From Xenorhabdus indica (GTDB lineage Bacteria > Pseudomonadota > Gammaproteobacteria > Enterobacterales > Enterobacteriaceae): a stretch of DNA of 64,000 bases. Made by a program: the position numbers and the translations under genes. A model generated the notes under the pieces. That model had not been told where the DNA came from, did not search any database, and saw nothing but the letters and a program-made list of their open reading frames with translations. This document shows, in pieces, positions 58,102 to 64,000 of the stretch. Within the stretch, counting starts at the first letter, position 1, and each line of letters starts with the position of its first letter. Location: positions 124,001-188,000 of the forward strand of contig NZ_NKHP01000007.1 in the NCBI RefSeq assembly GCF_014467235.1. The letters are read 5' to 3'.

Positions 58102-58182
58102 CTTATAGATATACCTCTCGTCTTTCACCACAGGTCGGCCACCGTGATGCAGCTTGAAATTTATTGAGTATAGTTTGGAAAG

Positions 58183-58929
58183 TCAGGCCGCCAATTCCCG
58201 CGCTCGCTCCTCTATCCAATCAATAACTTCATCACTGGAAAACAAGTAGAAATGCTCACCTGCAAAAACTTTTTGTGTCACGGGCGTGGTAAATATTTCT
58301 CGCCATTGTGCCAACCAAGGGACAGGCACGTGCTCATCATGATCCGCACCAATCACATAAGCCTGACAATTTATCACCGGTTTCGGCAACCGGGATAAAG
58401 AAGCCAGCAGACGGAGATCACTTCGCATGGCATTAACCACATATTTTCGCAATTCAGGGTGTGTGAAAACATCCTGCGGCGTCTCTTCAAATGCTTCCAG
58501 CAAGCCTATTATTTCTGCTTCTGATAATGTCTCATTTCGTAAATCATCCGGAGCGGACGTTCCCCGCGCAGAAAGCACAAGGCCCAATTTCTTTTCCGGT
58601 GCCTCACTTTTTAATCTTCGGGCTACATGGTAAGCAAGCTCTGCTCCCAGGCTATGACCAAACAACAGTAAGGGCTTATCTTCTCCCAGTTTCAACCGTT
58701 TGATCGAAGCCAGAAGATCGGATATTACCGTTTCAGCATCCGTCTGAAATGGCTGCATGAAACGCGACCCCCTGCCTGCCAGTTCCATACAGTAAGTTTC
58801 TATAAATCCAGATAGCTTCTGAGAAAGTTGCAAATAAGAGTAACTGGAGCCACCAGCATGATGTAAAAACACAAGTTGAACTTTCGCTTCTGCTCTTTTG
58901 AACGCAGGATACAGGATTGAATCAGTCAA
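58183..58929 (-). CDS. Type II thioesterase (GrsT/TEII-like)
   Basis: Stand-alone alpha/beta-hydrolase of 248 residues that typically removes wrong or stalled acyl groups from NRPS carrier domains, or offloads a carrier-bound intermediate. Motifs: FLHHAGGSSYSY (oxyanion loop), GHSLGAE with Ser93 as nucleophile, DHDEHVP with the aspartate near 195, and GEHFYL with the histidine near 225. It starts with TTG (58929), eight bases after AAAGG and eleven bases after the stop of the orphan NRPS gene, so the two are co-transcribed. It probably serves that NRPS; a role for the pax line is also possible. Confidence 0.92.
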   Translation of the reverse strand: MTDSILYPAFKRAEAKVQLVFLHHAGGSSYSYLQLSQKLSGFIETYCMELAGRGSRFMQPFQTDAETVISDLLASIKRLKLGEDKPLLLFGHSLGAELAYHVARRLKSEAPEKKLGLVLSARGTSAPDDLRNETLSEAEIIGLLEAFEETPQDVFTHPELRKYVVNAMRSDLRLLASLSRLPKPVINCQAYVIGADHDEHVPVPWLAQWREIFTTPVTQKVFAGEHFYLFSSDEVIDWIEERARELAA

Positions 58930-58940
58930 AATTAAGGCCT

Positions 58941-61685
58941 TTAGTTAATCTGATTATTCGTTAAGTGCGTCATAAAATGATCGGAATTACCGGTAATTGG
59001 GTTAATACGATCTATCTTTTTCTCCGGCGCACTGTCCAGAGCGGTAACAATTTTCTGTAATATCATTTGGAAAATATCACTGACACGTTCAAGATTAACC
59101 CCCTGTTCCGCCTGTATGTGGATCGCAAAGTCTTTGCCAATATCTTCAATACTGATGTAAATCGGATGTTTCACAATACAAGCGCGACTGAAAGGCCCGA
59201 CATCACCAGAAGGCGTTACTGCCAATAGTGGCTCTGCCGGAAAGATGCTACGTATTTCACTATGATAATAATTCAATAATGAAGTAAATAATGGTGCAGT
59301 TCCCGACAATTGTGATAATTGCTGTTGTAACGATTGCAGGGTCAGTGCCTGCGATACCTTCTGATGTTTGACCAACTGTGCCAGATTGTCTTGAACAAGC
59401 CAGAGGCACTCAAGCACAGGCAAATTATCCAGACGCATATACATTGGCACTATGTGAATAAATTGGTGAATAAATTGCTCTGCCTCATTCTCAGTATCCG
59501 CGCCTGCAAACATATGCCTCGATAAAACCGTGCCAAAAACAGCGTCATTATGCCCAACCAGACAACCCACTGTTTTGCCCCAAACCAAGTGAAAAATAGC
59601 AGCAACACTGACAGCATGTACCTTAGCTTGTTGGCGTATTTGATGACACAAATTCTCCGGTAACTGCCACCACGCCTGGGCTGTCACGGTATCGATACCT
59701 AAATAGGTTTCCACATCAAATGGCGTTGAAGACGGTTTATCATCTTTTAACAAAGATGCCGTCATCTTGGGGCATTTCATCCCATCGGAGCCGATATCTG
59801 TTGAGTTGCAAGCCTGCAAATGAATGGCTAATTCGGACAATACAGGATGTTGATACAGCATATGTACTTCCACCATCAATCCGCGACGACGTAATTCCTG
59901 TACCATTTTTATAGCTGACAGTGAATTACCACCTAAATTGAAGAATTGAGCATGTCTGCTGACTTTTTTAACCCCGAACAATTCACTCCATATTTCAGCC
60001 AGTGTTTTTTCGATCCCCTCTTTTGCCAGAGCGGCATCCTGTTGTTTAAGTTTTCCAATAGCAATAACCGGAAAAGCCTTGCGATCGAGTTTGCCACTGG
60101 CAGATAAAGGAAAATGATTGACAATAACAATGGCTGCCGGCCGCATATAATCAGGCGCCACTTTTTTCATGAATTGCTGAATGCTCTCTTTCACACTGCT
60201 CTGTGAATGATGCTGCAAAGCACGTTCTGAAATAATCACAAAAGCAATTAACCGGTTGTCTTCTGAACTTTCACTTTGTTCCCGCGCTGTTTGTATCAAC
60301 ACAACAGCATCACGCACTGCCGGGTGTTTCATCAACAGCACTTCAACTTCACCCAATTCAACGCGATAACCCCGTACTTTGACCTGAAAATCCATTCGGC
60401 CAAGAATGTCCAGCAAACCATCCTTGCGCCATTTTGCTAAATCACCGGTGCGATACATTCGTTTGGAAGGCATACTATTTACTGCAATATTGACAAACTT
60501 AGCCGCAGTTTCTTCCGGCCGCTGATGATAACCCTCGGCCAGTTGTGCCCCCGCAATACACAGCTCACCCGGTGTTTCATCCTTAATAACACAGTTATTG
60601 GTATCCAGCAGATAGATTTCAATATTGTCAATCGGTGCGCCAATAGGAGGCAGAACCGGCCATTCTTCTGCTTTGCCTTCCAAAGTGTAAGCCGTCACAA
60701 CATGAGCTTCTGATGGGCCATAGTGGTTATGCAGGTGGCAATGGGGCAATGCCTGAAAAAATTGCCTGATAGCAGTGGTAATAACCAATTGTTCCCCCGC
60801 CGTGATCACATCAATCAGGCTCTCTGGATAACATTCCTGTGCAATCGCCGCCATTGCCAAACCATTTAATGCGACATAAGGCAAAAATATTCGTTCAATC
60901 TGCTGTTCTGCAATAAACGTGACCAGAGCCAATTGATCCAATCGTAAATGATTGGAGATCAACACTAACTCACCACCACTGGATAAAGTTGAAAATATTT
61001 CCTGAAATGAGACATCAAAACTTAGTGGAGAAAACTGCAACGTTTTCTTACCAAAATAATCGCCTTGCTGATGAATTTGCCAGGCTAACATATTCACCAA
61101 CGACTGATGAGGCATACAAACCCCTTTAGGCTTTCCTGTCGAACCTGAGGTATAAATTAAATAGGCAAGATCTTGAGGGGAGCAAGCTACTGCCAGGTTT
61201 TCTATATCACAACTATCGCTATTGGTATTCTCTTTATTATTACTATCGGAAAAATCATACTGAGCTAAATCAATACGTGCGATAGTCTCAGGAAATGATA
61301 ATTCAATATCACCACGGGAAATAACAACTGAGACATTAGAATCGGTTAAAATGTAAGATTGACGCTCAATAGGATAACTCAGATCAATCGGGACATAAGC
61401 AGCTCCGGCTTTTAAAACACCAATAACCGCAACAATCGCATCAATGCTACGTTCAAGACAAATACCTACCGGAGAAATTTTTTCACCATCATGATGGTGG
61501 TGCCGACGGATATAATGGGCCAATCTGTTTGCTCTACGATTTAATTCATCATAAGACAATGAGTGCTCACCAAATTTTATGGCAATAACATCCGGTGTTT
61601 TCGCTACCTGCTGCTCAAATAGTTCATGCACACAACAAAATACGGAATGATTTGAATGACGCTCTGACAACGACTCAACTCGCAT
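58941..61685 (-). CDS. Orphan NRPS: proline-type A-T fused to a half condensation domain
   Basis: 914-residue enzyme. Adenylation domain about 15-500, with YTSGSTGKPKG, YGPSEAHVV, YRTGDLA and ASGKLDRKAF. Thiolation domain about 545-620, with the phosphopantetheine serine at 588 (FFNLGGNSLS). The specificity residues I read are DVQFIAHVVK, the proline-type code. After the carrier (about 655-880) there is only the C-terminal half of a condensation domain (PENLCHQIRQQAKVHAV, FGTVLSRHMF, LFTSLLNYYH); the half with HHxxxDG is absent, so it cannot condense on its own. No upstream condensation domain exists either. The start at 61685 has GGAAG eight bases upstream; the frame opens twelve codons earlier. 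The expected product is prolyl-S-carrier, handed to an unseen partner or released by the adjacent thioesterase. Confidence 0.9.
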   Translation of the reverse strand: MRVESLSERHSNHSVFCCVHELFEQQVAKTPDVIAIKFGEHSLSYDELNRRANRLAHYIRRHHHHDGEKISPVGICLERSIDAIVAVIGVLKAGAAYVPIDLSYPIERQSYILTDSNVSVVISRGDIELSFPETIARIDLAQYDFSDSNNKENTNSDSCDIENLAVACSPQDLAYLIYTSGSTGKPKGVCMPHQSLVNMLAWQIHQQGDYFGKKTLQFSPLSFDVSFQEIFSTLSSGGELVLISNHLRLDQLALVTFIAEQQIERIFLPYVALNGLAMAAIAQECYPESLIDVITAGEQLVITTAIRQFFQALPHCHLHNHYGPSEAHVVTAYTLEGKAEEWPVLPPIGAPIDNIEIYLLDTNNCVIKDETPGELCIAGAQLAEGYHQRPEETAAKFVNIAVNSMPSKRMYRTGDLAKWRKDGLLDILGRMDFQVKVRGYRVELGEVEVLLMKHPAVRDAVVLIQTAREQSESSEDNRLIAFVIISERALQHHSQSSVKESIQQFMKKVAPDYMRPAAIVIVNHFPLSASGKLDRKAFPVIAIGKLKQQDAALAKEGIEKTLAEIWSELFGVKKVSRHAQFFNLGGNSLSAIKMVQELRRRGLMVEVHMLYQHPVLSELAIHLQACNSTDIGSDGMKCPKMTASLLKDDKPSSTPFDVETYLGIDTVTAQAWWQLPENLCHQIRQQAKVHAVSVAAIFHLVWGKTVGCLVGHNDAVFGTVLSRHMFAGADTENEAEQFIHQFIHIVPMYMRLDNLPVLECLWLVQDNLAQLVKHQKVSQALTLQSLQQQLSQLSGTAPLFTSLLNYYHSEIRSIFPAEPLLAVTPSGDVGPFSRACIVKHPIYISIEDIGKDFAIHIQAEQGVNLERVSDIFQMILQKIVTALDSAPEKKIDRINPITGNSDHFMTHLTNNQIN

Positions 61686-62364
61686 AATTATCTTCCTTTT
61701 ATTCCATAAATTGACTGTCATTCATGGTAATCAGCACATTATTCTGCGCAAATGTATGTCCTTCATTTTTTAGTTACCTCTTTGTTCACTGTAAATAGGT
61801 TAAATACGAATAGATTAGCTGTGAATAGAAATCAATTTACTCCGGATAATATCAACATTGATGAAACGGGTATAGATTAATAATATCGAAAACATCTTTC
61901 TATAATAGAAAATATTATTTTCATAACTCTTTTTTTCATAATCATTGTCAGACTAGCATATCTTATTATGCAAATATCATGTTATATAATAGGAATAATA
62001 GAAATGATGGAAACAAAATTAAACGATGTGTTAAAATATTAAACAAATAAAATTATATCCAACCTGTCAGCGGTGATTTTTTCAACACATTACTGTCAGA
62101 GCTCAACATTATACTATTATCCTATCGTTATCCTATTATTACTTTATTATCGCCTTAGATACTATCAATGTCGGACAGTGCCTGTTTTTGCTGCTGGATC
62201 TCCTGCGCTGCATAGTGAACTAATGCCAAACAAGTTTCATCTATAACCCACTCTTTAGGTTCATCAAATGAATGAAGGAAAAAAACAGATGAAACTGGAA
62301 AATTTATTTGAATACATTCTCATAAATTTCCCAGCCAATCATATTTTCAATTAGTTAATCGAAT
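61686..62364. other. Intergenic region between the orphan NRPS and the hydrolase gene
   Basis: About 680 bases. The left two thirds are AT-rich with no gene and should contain the NRPS promoter. The right third contains a coding-like relic on the minus strand (62155-62319), listed separately. Confidence 0.5.
62155..62319 (-). pseudogene. Possible gene relic or small gene with no standard start
   Basis: A 54-codon frame opens after a TGA at 62320-62322 and ends at TAA 62155-62157. It contains a protein-like stretch, FDEPKEWVIDETCLALVHYA followed by a Gln-rich helix and DIDSI, but has no ATG, GTG or TTG. Another frame just upstream gives MIGWEIYENVFK before stopping. A run of seven T inside is a likely frameshift spot. 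I cannot name the family. It could be a degraded accessory gene that once sat between the hydrolase and the NRPS. Confidence 0.35.
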
Positions 62365-63201
62365 TTATTGGAAATCACAAAGAAAATCAGACAATATCAG
62401 ATTAAACCTAGCTGGTGCTTCCCAAAACGGTGCATGATCCACACCGACCAAACTCATAATTTGATCTTGCCAAAGATTTTGATAATGCAAACTTTCAATA
62501 TATTCGGCATTGATAAAAGGATCACCTGCCCCATTCACGATAGCCAAAGGTATTTTACTTGTTTCGGCCAATAACTTTTGATCTGTCGCCTGTGGGGAAG
62601 TAAAAGCTTCAAACATATACTGGCGTGACAAACCATCTGTTCTTGCTACTGCTTCAAAGATAAACGGTTCATGGGGAGCGTTAACACCGACTGTTTGATA
62701 AGCATAATTCTTCACATCCTCTTCAGTAAAATCAGCTTTCCCGGCAAGCCCCATATGCTCACTTTGACGAAAACCAAGTGCGACATTCTCTTTACCAGCA
62801 GCCACAGGGGGTGTACCACAAATCATCAGCCCAATCATTTTGGGGTACAGTGCCAGCATTTCCAGACCGATATGCCCCCCTAATGACCAGCCAAAAACAA
62901 CCACTCTGTTAATTCCAATCTTGTTCAGGACTTCAATAACGGTACGGGCATAACCCGGCATTGAATATGTCTGACGTGGATCATTGGCATTAGAAGATGC
63001 ACCATGCCCCGGTAAATCAAGCGCTAAAACCCGATAGTCCTTTTTAAGATACTCAATCTGATGGCGAAATATCTCTTTACTACTTGAATTACCATGTATT
63101 AAAAGAACCGGAAGCCGATTACCGCCAGTATCTAATACTGAAATACGAGCATAAAGGGTAGATATATCATAGTAATGAATATTAGTGTGTGCAGCCGCCA
63201 T
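62365..63201 (-). CDS. Alpha/beta-fold hydrolase
   Basis: 278-residue soluble hydrolase. Visible features: LLIHGNSSSKE (oxyanion loop), DLPGHGAS, the nucleophile elbow GWSLGG with Ser106, GAGDPF with the acid residue near 222, and VDHAPFWEAP with the histidine near 252, a complete catalytic triad. AGGAGA precedes the ATG. It resembles general esterases/haloperoxidase-fold hydrolases rather than NRPS thioesterases, and the substrate cannot be inferred. It is on the same strand as the orphan NRPS but 679 bases away, so a shared pathway is only a possibility. Confidence 0.85.
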   Translation of the reverse strand: MAAAHTNIHYYDISTLYARISVLDTGGNRLPVLLIHGNSSSKEIFRHQIEYLKKDYRVLALDLPGHGASSNANDPRQTYSMPGYARTVIEVLNKIGINRVVVFGWSLGGHIGLEMLALYPKMIGLMICGTPPVAAGKENVALGFRQSEHMGLAGKADFTEEDVKNYAYQTVGVNAPHEPFIFEAVARTDGLSRQYMFEAFTSPQATDQKLLAETSKIPLAIVNGAGDPFINAEYIESLHYQNLWQDQIMSLVGVDHAPFWEAPARFNLILSDFLCDFQ

Positions 63202-63749
63202 GATTCTATCTCCTAATGAATGAATTGAAGAGTAATTTTTCTGCTGAAAAATACAGTAAATTATTGCATTTTACCTTGATATCTTTATGTCTTACAGACT
63301 AATAGCATGACACTACGGTATTTTTTGTCCCCTCTCAATTATTAACATTCACATACATCTGATTTTTTCCCTCAATAATTCTTAAATAAATAACAACTTT
63401 AGGAATTCATTACCATTATTTTTGAACTTTCCTGATTGATTCTTTCAATAACTTCCGTGTTCCAATATGAAATGTTTTTACTATGAAAAAGAGTAATTAA
63501 CGATGAAATTAATGATGTTGAATAAAGACATGATATGGTTCAAACTTCTACAAAAATAAATGAATAAACTATTAATTTTATGATTGTGATATCAATCTCT
63601 ATTCTCTATATTTCAAATACCTTATTACCTATTAAGAATATCTCGTGTTATCAGGCAGTATCCTGCTAAATGAAAAATATGCAAGTTAGTGTGTACTTTA
63701 ACTATAAATTACACAACTTCTTTATAGACTTAAAAAAATCATATTAATC
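63202..63749. other. AT-rich region between the hydrolase gene and cynS
   Basis: About 550 very AT-rich bases. No gene, repeat or convincing regulatory site is seen apart from the ribosome site of the hydrolase gene at its left edge. Confidence 0.5.
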
Positions 63750-63784
63750 AATAAGCCAACTTCATAAAATGATGCTGGCTTATT
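63750..63784 (-). terminator. cynS terminator
   Basis: aataagcca (63750-63758) pairs with tggcttatt (63776-63784) around a 17-base loop that itself can pair (tcat/atga). It lies 15 bases beyond the cynS stop on the minus strand. Confidence 0.65.
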
Positions 63785-63799
63785 TCTAAAAAATTATCA

Positions 63800-64000
63800 T
63801 CAGAAAGGTTTAGTAGGTAAGTATTTACCATCTAAAGTTATTACTGCCCGACTTCCGCCTTCTGGATCTTCGACTTTCTTAATATCTAACCTAAAGTCAA
63901 TTGCGCTAATAATACCATCACCAAATTGTTCATGTATTAATGCTTTTAATGTTGTTCCATATACTTGCAACATTTCATAGAAACGATAAATCGTTGGATC
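63800..64000 (-). CDS. cynS: Cyanate hydratase (cyanase) CynS, C-terminal part (5' end outside window)
   Basis: The minus strand from the window edge encodes the last 66 residues of cyanase, which converts cyanate and bicarbonate to ammonia and carbon dioxide. The frame starts [15 protein letters not shown] and ends [11 protein letters not shown], nearly identical to E. coli CynS 91-156. Counting back from the E. coli length places the catalytic residues at Arg96 (YRF), Glu99 (YEM) and Ser122 (IISAI), all present. The start and any cynT/cynX neighbours lie beyond 64000. Confidence 0.95.
   Translation of the reverse strand, partial: DPTIYRFYEMLQVYGTTLKALIHEQFGDGIISAIDFRLDIKKVEDPEGGSRAVITLDGKYLPTKPF

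Larger units (their letters stand above)
57561..58182. other. Intergenic region between tnaA and the thioesterase gene
   Basis: About 620 bases. Contents seen: the candidate tna leader (57704-57796), a hairpin at 58077-58101, and an ERIC-like end (tcgtctttcaccacagg ... gcagcttgaaatttattgagta) at about 58115-58163. The open frame at 57948-58157 on the plus strand runs through the hairpin and the repeat and is not a credible gene. Confidence 0.5.

Noticed and set aside
57948..58157. 69-codon plus-strand open frame
   Set aside because: It runs across a terminator-like hairpin and an ERIC-like end, has no ribosome site and no protein-like pattern.
61686..61721. Earlier start for the orphan NRPS
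   Set aside because: The ATG at 61685 has a well-placed GGAAG; the twelve extra codons overlap this ribosome site and do not look like NRPS sequence.

Overview
The window looks like chromosome from an insect- and nematode-associated gammaproteobacterium of the Xenorhabdus/Photorhabdus group (Morganellaceae), Xenorhabdus being the better guess. The pointers are enterobacterial housekeeping proteins that align almost residue for residue with E. coli in conserved order, AT-rich intergenic DNA, ERIC-type repeats, a pair of secreted GDSL lipase autotransporters, and a seven-module lysine-rich NRPS cluster of the PAX type (paxTABC). The assignment is inference from the sequence; no database search was run.

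Layout. 1-19.3 kb is mostly core: the end of a CDP-alcohol phosphatidyltransferase, dauA (SulP transporter), two unknown small proteins (2.5-3.2 kb), the minus-strand operon hemA-prfA-prmC-sirB1-kdsA, the divergent lolB-ispE-prs run, two tandem GDSL lipase autotransporters (12.3-16.7 kb), then ychH, pth and ychF. From 19.5 kb the window is accessory. First comes a microcin-type system: a CvaA-like adaptor, a CvaB-like peptidase/ABC exporter, and two small double-glycine-type precursors on the opposite strand. A PanP-like PLP decarboxylase follows.

26.7-53.1 kb is the NRPS locus: an SyrD/PvdE-type ABC exporter (paxT), then a co-directional run of PaxA (C-A-T), PaxB (C-A-T-C-A-T-E/C-A-T) and PaxC (C-A-T-E/C-A-T-E/C-A-T-TE). 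I read the first adenylation domain as serine-type (DVWHLSLIDK). All six others share one code (DTSDIGSVIK), which fits six basic residues, lysine in known PAX peptides. Three dual epimerisation/condensation domains predict D-residues at positions 3, 5 and 6. Part of PaxB is a near-identical duplicated A-domain block of about 1.6 kb inside a GC-richer island.

Downstream, 53.5-56.1 kb holds a tight four-gene operon: XRE/S24-like regulator, unknown protein, VUT/YhhQ-like transporter, metallophosphoesterase. Its combined function is unknown. Then, all on the minus strand, come tryptophanase (tnaA), a type II thioesterase, an orphan NRPS that reads as a proline-activating A-T fused to only the C-terminal half of a condensation domain, an alpha/beta hydrolase, and the truncated 3' end of cyanase (cynS) at the window edge.

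Most novel candidates: the proline A-T-half-C protein with its thioesterase and hydrolase, the two-peptide microcin locus with no obvious immunity gene, and the four-gene XRE/VUT/phosphoesterase operon.
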